The notes: a model not told the origin generated them from the sequence alone. 8,164 nt of DNA from Methylacidiphilum caldifontis (GCA_945860255.1 CAMAQI010000099.1:1-8164), one strand, 5' to 3'; positions 1-6,811 are shown, counted from the stretch's first letter. Numbers and translations are program-made.

Positions 1-2
1 GA

Positions 3-677
3 TGGAAAAAAATATTAATCATCGCCCTCTCTGGGTTGGCATTCATTTCAATGAGTAACGCTCAAATTATTACAGCAGGCGGAGTACAAAGTACGACCGA
101 TTTATTTCAAAATGCCACGGTCACAGCCTCTAGTTCAAGATTGGCGACAACTGCTGACGATACGACCCCTAGTGGTATTTTTGGGGGCGGAGGAAACTTT
201 GGGAGCGGAATCACGTATTTTAATGGGGGTGTATCAACCGTTCCTGTTCATTTTATTGAATTTAATACCTCCGCACCAATTACTTTTAGTCAAATTAGAC
301 TTTTTGTTCGTGAAGAAGGTACTGCTGATCCCGCAACTTCATACCGTTCGATCTCAAGATATACTCTATTTGCGAGCTCTAGTCCTGGAAGTTTTACAAA
401 CTCCAACATCGTCTCCACCTCGACAATTAATCCTGATTACTCCGGGACATATGGAAATTTTCAAATTACTATAACTGACACTTTCAATGCTTATACAACC
501 GCCCAATATTTTAGATTAAATCTGAATAGTGCTGATTCTTTTGGGGCTACTGTGATTGAATTAGATGCCTTTAGTGTGAGCCCGGTTCCTGAGCCTTCGA
601 CCTATCTATTTTTAGGGCTAAGTGCTCTGTTGTTTGTGGTCTTTAAATCGAGCACTCGTAAAAAAGAAATCATATAA
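3..677 (+). CDS. PEP-CTERM sorted secreted protein, 5' partial
   Basis: A secreted, probably surface-anchored protein whose first codons lie left of the window. The frame is open from base 3 and reads WKKILIIALSGLAFISMSNA, a signal peptide core. TTG at 36 and ATG at 51 fall inside it, so neither is the likely start. A start such as ATG-AGA just outside the window would give a normal signal peptide. The ATG at base 2 is in another frame and stops after 18 codons. The mature part is rich in Ser, Thr, Gly and Asn. Its end carries the PEP-CTERM signal: VPEP at 585-596, a hydrophobic stretch (YLFLGLSALLFVVF), then STRKK. Known of the family: an exosortase (EpsH/XrtA type) recognises this tail, and such genes often accompany extracellular polysaccharide production. 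The strands RLFVREEG, YTLFASS and YFRLNLNSAD before IELDAF loosely recall a discoidin-like sandwich; this is weak. The sorting class is secure, the role unknown. Confidence 0.88.
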   Translation, partial: WKKILIIALSGLAFISMSNAQIITAGGVQSTTDLFQNATVTASSSRLATTADDTTPSGIFGGGGNFGSGITYFNGGVSTVPVHFIEFNTSAPITFSQIRLFVREEGTADPATSYRSISRYTLFASSSPGSFTNSNIVSTSTINPDYSGTYGNFQITITDTFNAYTTAQYFRLNLNSADSFGATVIELDAFSVSPVPEPSTYLFLGLSALLFVVFKSSTRKKEII

Positions 678-689
678 TATTAGTTACTG

Positions 690-740
690 TTCAGCTCCCT
701 GAGACGAAAGCTTAGGAGCTGAAACGAAGTCTTTTCTCTT
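690..740 (+). terminator. probable intrinsic terminator of the PEP-CTERM gene
   Basis: TTCAGCTCC at 690-698 pairs with GGAGCTGAA at 715-723. Past one bulged C (699), TGAG at 700-703 continues the stem with CTTA at 711-714 (one G-T pair), leaving the 7-base loop ACGAAAG. A pyrimidine-rich tract (tcttttctcttccc, 730-743) follows. The hairpin begins 12 bases after the stop codon. The T tract is interrupted by C, so it may be a weak or partly factor-dependent terminator. Confidence 0.6.
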
Positions 741-744
741 CCCT

Positions 745-845
745 TAAGTTGACGCCTATGCGCAGCAGCGGGAGAAGAGATTGCAGCCCCGAAAAAGGAT
801 CGGGGCTAGGACGCAACCCGCAGCCGAGGGGACTCGGCGGAGTCA
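745..845. other. GC-rich hairpin-dense block, unidentified (possible structured RNA)
   Basis: This stretch is clearly richer in G+C than the AT-rich DNA on both sides, and several hairpins are packed into it. AGCCCCGA (785-792) pairs perfectly with TCGGGGCT (800-807). Outside a one-sided internal loop, TTGC (781-784) pairs with GCAA (813-816), extending the helix. Next, GCCGAG (823-828) pairs with CTCGGC (833-838) across a GGGA loop of GNRA type. GACTC (831-835) can instead pair with GAGTC (840-844), which excludes the previous hairpin. I recognise no riboswitch, tRNA, rRNA or other known RNA family here. It may be a small RNA, a leader left behind when downstream DNA was rearranged, or a repeat of the genome. 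A 41-codon reading frame crosses it (758-883) but has no support as a gene. Confidence 0.35.
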
Positions 846-906
846 TCATGGAGTTGGAGAGTAACCCTCTGATTCTTGCATAATGGATGAGTTTTCATGG
901 CAGGAA

Positions 907-999
907 AATTTTGCATCGATAGAGAGGATTTTCAGGATAAAGACCAAAGAAAATTTTTTTTGAATTTATCCTCCCCATCCTCCCTATCGATGCAAAATT
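907..999. repeat. long imperfect palindrome (MITE-like or attenuator-like)
   Basis: The arms at 907-929 and 977-999 are 23 bases each and match in inverted orientation at 22 of 23 positions; the exception is A923 opposite C984. The core of each arm contains GCATCGAT. Inside, AGGATAAA (934-941) pairs with TTTATCCT (965-972), so nearly the whole 93 bases can fold into one stem. An AT-rich loop with a run of eight T (954-961) remains. No exact target duplication flanks the arms. It could be a small non-autonomous mobile element, a dispersed palindromic repeat or a strong transcription barrier. No coding potential is convincing on either strand. Confidence 0.65.
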
Positions 1000-1077
1000 G
1001 TATTTTTCATAACTATCTGATTGCAAGTTAGTTATATATTCTAGGAAGTTTACTTCACTAGGAGATATTAGGTTCAT

Positions 1078-1083
1078 TATTTA
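1078..1083. repeat. left target-site duplication TATTTA
   Basis: TATTTA lies directly outside the left terminal inverted repeat and is repeated exactly at 2910-2915, outside the right one. A perfect flanking copy shows that the insertion came by transposition and that these ends have not been rearranged since. Confidence 0.75.
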
Positions 1084-1124
1084 GAGTCTGTCCCAACGGC
1101 ATCCTTGCCGTTGATACAGACTCT
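1083..1124. repeat. left-end hairpin of the IS
   Basis: AGAGTCTGT (1083-1091) pairs perfectly with ACAGACTCT (1116-1124). After a 2x2 internal loop, CAACGGC (1094-1100) pairs with GCCGTTG (1107-1113), leaving the loop ATCCTT. The outer arm is the terminal repeat itself, so a second, inverted copy of the tip sits about 30 bases inside the element. Transcribed from outside, it would form a stable stem ahead of the transposase start, which may limit read-through expression. Confidence 0.8.
1084..1096 (+). repeat. left terminal inverted repeat of the IS
   Basis: GAGTCTGTCCCAA matches the inverse of 2897-2909 with one mismatch (T1087). The similarity would extend two bases outward (TA), but those bases are better explained as part of the target duplication. 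Confidence 0.85.
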
Positions 1125-1189
1125 GATGTTTTTCAAACAAAAAAACTGAATTTATAAAGAGTTGGTAAAAAAGCTGCTTTATAATTTTG

Positions 1190-2722
1190 ATGAGCGAAAA
1201 ATCATGTGATAAGCAAGAGATCCCCTTTTATTCCTACACGCCCTTTATGCCGACAACGGTTTTCACGATTGCGGGCTGTGTTGATTTCAAGGACTGGAGG
1301 AGTTTATTGGAGCGGGTCAACGAGCTTTTGATTTTAGGAGGGATCGAGAAGGATTATGTGACGGAGTGGCTTCGCCTTTTTCGGGAGCAAGCCAAAGGAA
1401 AGCGAATAGATCCAAGGACGATCATTGGTCAGCAAGAGCAAGCGACTCGTGCCCTTCGTTGCACTTTTTTAAGGGTGATGCTTGGAACGGACTATCGGGA
1501 TTTAAGCGTACGGCTCGCCGATAGCGAACTCTTAAGGTGGTTTATCGGGATGTCCGATTTAAAAGATAAACCGACCCCGAGCAAAAGTAGTTTGGAACGG
1601 TATGAAAAGGCTTTGGGAGAAGGAAAAATTCGGGAGCTTAGCCAAAAGCTCCTTGCCTTGGCGACACAAGAACCGCAAGAGGGAAAAAGACAAGCTTTGG
1701 AGTTGGCGCAGGTGGAGCGGATTGAAAACTATTTTCTCGATGTAACTTGTGTGAAGGGAATGATCCATTTTCCAGTCGATTGGGTGATCTTTCGAGATGC
1801 GACCCGAACCCTCGTCAAAGCGATGATTTTGATTCGGGAACAAGGACTCAAACATCGGATGACTCCTCCGGAAGATTTCATGAAGTCGATGAATCGGCTC
1901 TGCATCGCAATGACCCATCAATCCCGAAAGAAGGACTCGAAAAAGAAGCGCAAAGGGATTCTTCGATCGATGAAAGCCCTCATGAAAATCGTACAAAAAC
2001 ACGCCGAGCATCATCGGGATCTTTTAAAATCCAATTGGAAAGAGACCGACTGGACACTCCCTGCTGTGCAACAAGTCATTGATCGAATGGAATCGGTTTT
2101 AGAACAACTTCCTGAGGCAATGAAACAAGCCCATGATCGAATCATTGGCGGACGCCTCACGGATAACGATCAAAAGATTCTCTCGCTCTATGAACCTGAG
2201 ATGAACGTGATCGTTCGAGGCAAAGCCGGAGCGACGGTCGAGTTCGGGAACTCGCTTCGCCTGGGCGAAACCGAATCCGGACTCATCATCGATTGGAAGC
2301 TCTACAAAGATCAAGCTCCCTCGGATCACAAGATCGCGATGGAAGGAGTCAAGGAGACTCAAAAAAACTTTAAGATCAAGACCTTGGTCATGGATCGAGG
2401 GGGAGACTCCCAAAACAATCAGAAAGAACTCGATATCCTCGGGATTAAGAACGGGATTTGTCCGAAAGACCCTGAAAAACTTTCAGCGAAAATGAAAGAC
2501 CAAGAGTTTCGCCAGTGGCAAACCCGAAGAGCTCAGACTGAAGCCCGTATCAGTATTTTTAAAAACTGTTTTCTCGGCAGACCGTTTCGCTCCAAAGGCT
2601 TTGAGCATCGTGAACTGCTCGTCACTTGGGGAGTCTTTGTCCATAACCTCTGGGTCATCGCCCGAAAAGAGAAAGCACCACCAAAGATTCAAGCAGAGGC
2701 ACCGCTCCAAGAAGCGGCTTAA
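1190..2722 (+). CDS. IS transposase, DDE superfamily
   Basis: Catalyses cutting and joining of the surrounding IS. The ATG at 1190 (MSEKSCDKQE) gives 510 residues; the adjacent TTG at 1187 adds one. No Shine-Dalgarno sequence is visible, as is common for tightly controlled transposases. An N-terminal helical part contains RLADSELLRWFIGMSDL and KPTPSKSSLERY, the pattern found ahead of the catalytic core in many IS4/IS5-like enzymes. Likely catalytic residues, counted from ATG 1190, are D184 (FLDVTCVKG), D402 (VMDRGGDS) and E451 in RAQTEARISIFK. The last fits the R-x3-E-x6-K part of the Y(2)R(3)E(6)K signature, with Gln in place of Tyr. The 217 residues between the two Asp include a very basic helical insertion (SRKKDSKKKRKG). 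Length, frame and triad are intact, so it is probably functional. Family placement beyond the superfamily is uncertain. Confidence 0.93.
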   Translation: MSEKSCDKQEIPFYSYTPFMPTTVFTIAGCVDFKDWRSLLERVNELLILGGIEKDYVTEWLRLFREQAKGKRIDPRTIIGQQEQATRALRCTFLRVMLGTDYRDLSVRLADSELLRWFIGMSDLKDKPTPSKSSLERYEKALGEGKIRELSQKLLALATQEPQEGKRQALELAQVERIENYFLDVTCVKGMIHFPVDWVIFRDATRTLVKAMILIREQGLKHRMTPPEDFMKSMNRLCIAMTHQSRKKDSKKKRKGILRSMKALMKIVQKHAEHHRDLLKSNWKETDWTLPAVQQVIDRMESVLEQLPEAMKQAHDRIIGGRLTDNDQKILSLYEPEMNVIVRGKAGATVEFGNSLRLGETESGLIIDWKLYKDQAPSDHKIAMEGVKETQKNFKIKTLVMDRGGDSQNNQKELDILGIKNGICPKDPEKLSAKMKDQEFRQWQTRRAQTEARISIFKNCFLGRPFRSKGFEHRELLVTWGVFVHNLWVIARKEKAPPKIQAEAPLQEAA

Positions 2723-2775
2723 AGAAAAATCAAAACAAACCGAAAGCCAACCCCGCCACCCCGCTGGCGCACGGG

Positions 2776-2809
2776 TTGATATTTTATCAATTTCTAGAAA
2801 ATAATTGAT
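2776..2809. repeat. overlapping small palindromes after the transposase gene
   Basis: TTGATA (2776-2781) pairs with TATCAA (2785-2790). Overlapping it, ATCAATT (2786-2792) pairs with AATTGAT (2803-2809), and TTTCTAGAAA (2791-2800) is a perfect palindrome. The hairpins exclude one another. The set lies 53 bases after the transposase stop and inside the IS. It may be a transposase binding region or a weak transcript end; nothing decides between them. Confidence 0.3.
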
Positions 2810-2851
2810 CTTTTGATGCCCCACTAAAGACCAAAGGCTGATTCGTGAGCA

Positions 2852-2905
2852 CTGTCCACAAAAGTAGAAATTTGGCCTCCTGCCAAATTCCTACTTTTGG
2901 GACAG
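2852..2905. repeat. right-end hairpin of the IS, terminator-like
   Basis: CTGTCC (2852-2857) pairs with GGACAG (2900-2905), AAAAGTAG (2860-2867) with CTACTTTT (2891-2898), and AATTTGGC (2869-2876) with GCCAAATT (2882-2889), leaving the loop CTCCT. This gives 22 base pairs with few interruptions, and the outer arm again includes the terminal repeat. As RNA it would be a strong stem in both directions, likely to hinder transcription leaving or entering the element. It shares design but not sequence with the left hairpin, apart from the tip. Confidence 0.8.
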
Positions 2906-2909
2906 GCTC
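2897..2909 (-). repeat. right terminal inverted repeat of the IS
   Basis: The inverse of GAGCCTGTCCCAA, matching the left end (1084-1096) at 12 of 13 positions. It is directly followed by the right copy of the target duplication. Confidence 0.85.
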
Positions 2910-2915
2910 TATTTA
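2910..2915. repeat. right target-site duplication TATTTA
   Basis: An exact copy of 1078-1083, lying directly outside the right terminal inverted repeat. Confidence 0.75.
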
Positions 2916-2939
2916 AACTAATTGTGTCTGTTATTTATC

Positions 2940-3046
2940 CGAGAATCACGATTTTCTCGAATAATGATCGAAGGTTTTCGGAAAAGATGGCTGAATTCAC
3001 ATTTCACTTGAAATACAAGCGATTGTATTGTAGGTTTTAATCTACA
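2940..3046. promoter_or_regulatory. hairpin cluster in the leader of the two-gene unit
   Basis: Three small dyads lie between the IS and the large secreted-protein gene. CGAGAA (2940-2945) pairs with TTCTCG (2954-2959). AATACAA (3012-3018) pairs with TTGTATT (3023-3029) over a GCGA loop of GNRA type. TGTAG (3029-3033) pairs with CTACA (3042-3046). TTGAAA at 3008-3013 could be a -35 element, but the matching -10 (TAGGTT, 3031-3036) is poor, so I do not call a promoter. The native control region of the operon should lie here unless transcription enters from the IS. Confidence 0.3.
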
Positions 3047-3055
3047 GTGACAATC

Positions 3056-3075
3056 ATCGAAAACGTTGCGTCGAT
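3056..3075. promoter_or_regulatory. possible operator dyad ATCGA-N10-TCGAT
   Basis: ATCGA (3056-3060) and TCGAT (3071-3075) form an inverted pair around AAACGTTGCG, which itself contains the palindrome AACGTT. The 20-base dyad ends 18 bases before the ATG of the large secreted protein. Its size and central CG resemble operators of LacI-type sugar regulators, but the inner halves are not symmetrical and no regulator gene is in the window. Confidence 0.2.
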
Positions 3076-3093
3076 ATGGATTTCAAATGAGCA

Positions 3094-6000
3094 ATGCATC
3101 TTGACTTTATAAAAAATATGAAAAAAAACCTTTTGATCCCACTCCTTATTTTTTTAATCGCATTCCTTTTTGATCGACGGGTTTTCGGGGAGGCTCTTTT
3201 TGCCGATCACCTCCTTTGTGGAAATGAACAGAGTGAGCGAGCTCACCGGGTTCAGTTACAAGGAAATGCGGGGATGGAGTTGTTGAAGACGGTTATGGGA
3301 GGATTGAAGGAGGAATCCCCTGTACGAACCCTGAAGGGAACAGGTTCAAAGCTTGAATTTCAAATGGACAAGGGGGGATATGAAGGGTCGTTTATTCTCG
3401 AAATTCAGGAGATTCATGATCGTCGTCCTCAAGCTCACGGCTACTCCCTTTTTGTCAACGGGGTGGAGCTCTATTTTAGAACCTATCAGGAATTAGGAGC
3501 GGGACCGAATCATTATTTTGTCTCGGTTCCAGCCGATGTGGCAAAAAAAAGGAAAAGCATGGAGGTCTCCCTTCAAAGCCGGGGAAGTGCCCCTTTTTCA
3601 ATCGGGCAAGTCTGGCTTTATGCCGATTTTTTCAAGACTGTGGATGCCGTTGAGTCGGTTTATCGTCCAATGGGATTGAATGGGAAATTTAAAAAACCCT
3701 CCCCGGATGAAAAACCGATGAGCTGTTTTTCTCCCTTGGGAACGATGCTTTTGACGAACTATCAAAATAAACCGTTCGAAAAGACAAGGGCTGATATTTT
3801 AAAGTCAATCGACCAAGCGGACCAAGCGGGGGCTCCGGTCCAAATCGTCATCAACGGGGCGACTTGGGGCGGAGCGCCCAAGGGTCCGGATGGTCTCGGG
3901 GGCTACTTCTGTGATAGCCGCTACAGTCAGGTCTCCTACGACTCGCAGAGGAAAGCTTATCGTCCCTCATGGCCGAATATGTGGAGCAGTTCCATTTGGT
4001 CGACCTTTCGGGATCCTTACATGAATGAACAAATGCGGAAGCGTTTTTTTGAGGTCATGCGTGGTGTTCCGGAAAAAATCGCATTTGATCAGGCACGGGG
4101 AATGAGGGGTGAGGCGATCTTTGTCCGGGAGATGGGCCCTCCGCTTGGGGAGGTCACTGCGGCGACGATGGCAGAGGCAAAAAAAGAGGGAGTGATACTC
4201 AACTATTCGGATGGATTAAGTTCCGAGGAGCAGGCTTGGGTTTTCCAGGACGGAGTTTGCCTTTGGAAAGGTTATGCAGAAGAAACAGTGAAGGCGGTGG
4301 GCCGTAATTATGTGATTGTCGATCGCGGGGAGGTGCGGTTGCCCACCGATCCAATGACCGAAAACCTCTATGCCCAGACTTACTTTAAGACAGAGGGGCC
4401 GATGAAGGACTCCCGATGGTTCGGAGGTCAATCGGGGATGGTGAAGGGACTTTGGAGTAGCGGGGAGCTTTTTTGGACGGGGTATACTTACTACGACTAC
4501 CTCAGGGCTAATGGAAAGCTAGCTCACGTCAATTTGGAGGCAACAATCCTGAAAGAGGATTACACCCCCCTGCGTAATCTTTATGCAACAGGTTTTCAAT
4601 ATGTGACGCTTTACAACGAATTAGAGACAGATACCCCCTTTATTCGAAAAGCCGATGGATTTGAGTCGATGCCGATGTTTGCTCCTGAGCATTATTCCCC
4701 TTATTTTTTTGAAGCGCCATACCGCTTAAGGGGAAGTTTAGGTTCCCCCGATGAAGTGATTTCTCATCGCAATATCGAAGTGCAATCCCGTGTTTTGGAT
4801 AATGCCGATTCCCAATCCTGCTCCCGTTTGTCGGTGACCGATCTTTCCCAGCCCGGGGAGGTGATTTATGTCGTAGAAAATGGCGGAGAGGCTTTTTCTT
4901 CTGAGCTGGTGATGGAACTCGATGGTCGTATCTCCCCCGGAAAAGAAAATCGAATCGAAGTCTGGGTAGGGGATACGGCGGAAACGATGAAAAAAGTTTC
5001 ACAATTGACGGAAAAGGAGTTGCCTTGTCCCGATCACTGGACTCATTTCATGACCAGTAAGAATAAATGTAGTCTCGGAAAGTCGATGGTTGGAAAGAAG
5101 AAATGTTTCGTAAAATTAGCTCTCCATGCCAAGGGGGCAACGGATGCGACGTTTTTGTTGAGTTGCCAGATCGGAGGCGAATGGGAAAAGAAAAGCGGTC
5201 ATCTTCAGGGTAGCCCTTGGACGATGAAAGAGAACCGAACCTTGGAACTTTGGGTGCAGGATCGCTCGGTCGCAAAGAGATTGCTTCAGAGATACGAGAA
5301 GCAAGGGGGAGATCGAGACATTTTGAGCAAGGCCGGGGAACTTTATGCCGAAGCCCGTTATCGCTCGGTTCAAAATCTTTTAAATGGCGAACTTTCGCAG
5401 GTGCTTCCCGCCCGCTATGCGATTCGAAGTCATGGGAAGCTTGGAAAATATCCGATCGAGGTCAGACTTGCGGATCCGAATGAAGTGATTCTGGCGACAA
5501 TCCTGAAATTGAATAAAAATGAATTCGAACTGGAATTGACTCCGGAGAAGGAATTTCAAAAGGGAGAGCTGATCGTGGAAGTGGGCGACGTTGCGAAAAC
5601 GGCGACCGTGAGGGAGACCGGGCAAAATCGATACGCTCTCCAAATTGAGCCAAAATCTCAGGGATCACGGGGATTCATGGAGAGAATTCAAGCCCTCTTC
5701 TCCAAGGATCCGAATCAAAGCGAAATCGATATCAAAGAAGGAAAAGCGGTTGTTCCATTCCATGCGGAAAAAACGGGGCCCGTGAAGCCGGTGCTCCCGC
5801 GTCAATTCAGCGCCCGATTTTTAGAGGGGGATCGCAAGAAAATTCGGGTCGATACACAGAATTTGGAGTGGATGAACTTTGAAGAGAATATGACTCTTTT
5901 CCTATCCGCATCCGTCAAAGTGACCCGTCAAGCGGAGGGAGAAATAAAGCCAGGTGAATCTTCCGAGTGGCCTCAAAAAGAGGATCGGGTGATGCTTGAT

Positions 6001-6810
6001 TTAAATGATCAGGGCGAGGTGGTCTCGATCGAAGCCCTCTACGGCTATGCAAAAGGAAAAATAAAAGCCGTTGATCCCGTTTCCGTCATGCCCCCTTACA
6101 GCAATGGAGCCATCGAACTCGAAAACGGAAAGCGATTTGAGTTTGATGTCAATGCGGTGATCGACACGGTGGCGATGCACGGACCCTATCGAAACTATGA
6201 GTCCAAAATGTTCATCGAGGCTTTTAAACCGGGTCAGGAGATTGAAATCGATTACTCTCCTTACGCGGAAAAAGGAGGAAAGCCGCGCATCATCCGGATT
6301 CATCAACCGTGGAAGGTTCTTTTGGATCAAAACTATGTCGAGATGAGTCAAGTAGATGATTGGAAAAAATCAGCTTCCACTTATCAAGGAGTAATCGTCA
6401 AGCCGCACAAACCAGAGCCGAATTATCTCCATAAAATTGTGATGAATCTTTTGAGGCCGACGGAGTATTTTAATCCTGGATTCATTTGTTATCAGGTCTT
6501 ATCTGAACAACCGTTAAAAACAACGGTCGTCGAGTTTACCGCAAGAGCCTTTGAAGATTCGAGTTCGGTTGAGTTTTGGGTGAGCGAGGATCAGAAGAGT
6601 TGGAGACGGGCAGGCGTTTTTGACAATAGTTGGCAAAATGCCTATCCCCAGAGTATTGATAGCAAGGTCATGAGGTTACCTTGGCAGTTTCTGGATCTAA
6701 CACCTCACGTTCAAGGAAAAAGCCGTTTTTATCTGAAGGCCGTCTTGAGGGTGAACTCGGCGGACGAACGGTTCTGTGTTGGTGCGATACGAGTCGTGAC
6801 GGAGAGATAA
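3094..6810 (+). CDS. giant secreted multidomain protein, unrecognised; putative carbohydrate-active enzyme
   Basis: Exported protein of 1238 residues. ATG 3118 (MKKNLLIPLLIFLIAFLF) would give the more classical signal peptide; ATG 3094 adds eight residues. No ribosome binding site decides. Numbering from 3094: about 40-185 looks like a beta-sandwich (FILEIQEI, YSLFVNGVEL). About 200-530 is Trp/Tyr-rich and reads like a TIM barrel: VQIVINGATWGG (249-260), PSWPNMWSSSIWSTF, IAFDQARG (329-336), EAIFVREMGPP (340-350), HVNLEATIL (478-486), FQYVTLYNELETD. E346 and E482 are the most attractive catalytic acids. Several beta-rich parts follow, with a helical stretch near 710-770, a Lys/Glu-rich region at 870-1110 and a last beta-sandwich (about 1125-1238, VEFTARAF, EFWVSEDQKSW). 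The downstream sulfatase begins one base after its stop, so it may act on the same sulfated glycan. A glycosidase role is inference; I recognise no family. Confidence 0.85.
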   Translation: MHLDFIKNMKKNLLIPLLIFLIAFLFDRRVFGEALFADHLLCGNEQSERAHRVQLQGNAGMELLKTVMGGLKEESPVRTLKGTGSKLEFQMDKGGYEGSFILEIQEIHDRRPQAHGYSLFVNGVELYFRTYQELGAGPNHYFVSVPADVAKKRKSMEVSLQSRGSAPFSIGQVWLYADFFKTVDAVESVYRPMGLNGKFKKPSPDEKPMSCFSPLGTMLLTNYQNKPFEKTRADILKSIDQADQAGAPVQIVINGATWGGAPKGPDGLGGYFCDSRYSQVSYDSQRKAYRPSWPNMWSSSIWSTFRDPYMNEQMRKRFFEVMRGVPEKIAFDQARGMRGEAIFVREMGPPLGEVTAATMAEAKKEGVILNYSDGLSSEEQAWVFQDGVCLWKGYAEETVKAVGRNYVIVDRGEVRLPTDPMTENLYAQTYFKTEGPMKDSRWFGGQSGMVKGLWSSGELFWTGYTYYDYLRANGKLAHVNLEATILKEDYTPLRNLYATGFQYVTLYNELETDTPFIRKADGFESMPMFAPEHYSPYFFEAPYRLRGSLGSPDEVISHRNIEVQSRVLDNADSQSCSRLSVTDLSQPGEVIYVVENGGEAFSSELVMELDGRISPGKENRIEVWVGDTAETMKKVSQLTEKELPCPDHWTHFMTSKNKCSLGKSMVGKKKCFVKLALHAKGATDATFLLSCQIGGEWEKKSGHLQGSPWTMKENRTLELWVQDRSVAKRLLQRYEKQGGDRDILSKAGELYAEARYRSVQNLLNGELSQVLPARYAIRSHGKLGKYPIEVRLADPNEVILATILKLNKNEFELELTPEKEFQKGELIVEVGDVAKTATVRETGQNRYALQIEPKSQGSRGFMERIQALFSKDPNQSEIDIKEGKAVVPFHAEKTGPVKPVLPRQFSARFLEGDRKKIRVDTQNLEWMNFEENMTLFLSASVKVTRQAEGEIKPGESSEWPQKEDRVMLDLNDQGEVVSIEALYGYAKGKIKAVDPVSVMPPYSNGAIELENGKRFEFDVNAVIDTVAMHGPYRNYESKMFIEAFKPGQEIEIDYSPYAEKGGKPRIIRIHQPWKVLLDQNYVEMSQVDDWKKSASTYQGVIVKPHKPEPNYLHKIVMNLLRPTEYFNPGFICYQVLSEQPLKTTVVEFTARAFEDSSSVEFWVSEDQKSWRRAGVFDNSWQNAYPQSIDSKVMRLPWQFLDLTPHVQGKSRFYLKAVLRVNSADERFCVGAIRVVTER
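6801..6806 (+). promoter_or_regulatory. ribosome binding site of the sulfatase gene
   Basis: GGAGAG ends five bases before ATG 6812 and eight before ATG 6815. It lies within the last codons of the upstream gene. It is the only convincing Shine-Dalgarno sequence among the + strand genes, supporting translation of the sulfatase from a shared transcript. Confidence 0.65.
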
Positions 6811-6811
6811 G

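Larger units (their letters stand above)
1084..2909 (+). mobile_element. intact insertion sequence, 1826 bp, DDE transposase
   Basis: The ends are GAGTCTGTCCCAA at the left and the inverse of GAGCCTGTCCCAA at the right, matching at 12 of 13 positions, and the element is bounded by 6-bp direct repeats TATTTA. It holds a single uninterrupted transposase gene covering about 84 percent of its length. The left non-coding end is about 105 bases and the right about 187 bases. Each end also forms its own hairpin, described separately. The transposase belongs to the IS4/IS5-like DDE superfamily; an ISNCY-type group is possible, but I cannot assign a named element from memory. Everything needed for movement appears intact, so it may be active. 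It lies in the same orientation as the genes on both sides and interrupts no recognisable gene. Confidence 0.9.

Noticed and set aside
745..845. Integron attC site, CRISPR repeat or retron RNA
   Set aside because: No attC core pair, no regularly spaced direct repeats, and no integrase, Cas or reverse transcriptase gene in the window.
758..883. 41-codon + strand frame starting MRSSGRRDCSPEKG across the GC-rich block
   Set aside because: It coincides with strong hairpins, has no ribosome binding site that I can see, and has an unusual Gly/Arg-rich composition. It is more likely a by-product of a structured sequence. Conservation at the protein level would be needed to accept it.
895..1077. 60-codon frame on the minus strand
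   Set aside because: More than half of it is the 907-999 palindrome read through, and the sequence has no recognisable domain. No ribosome binding site was evident.
1180..1185. Perfect TATAAT just before the transposase start
   Set aside because: It ends five bases before the ATG and has no -35 hexamer at a usable distance. It would imply a leaderless transcript, so it was not called a promoter.
1559..2413. Open frames antisense to or overlapping the transposase gene
   Set aside because: They are shadows of the transposase gene, with no independent start signals or domains.
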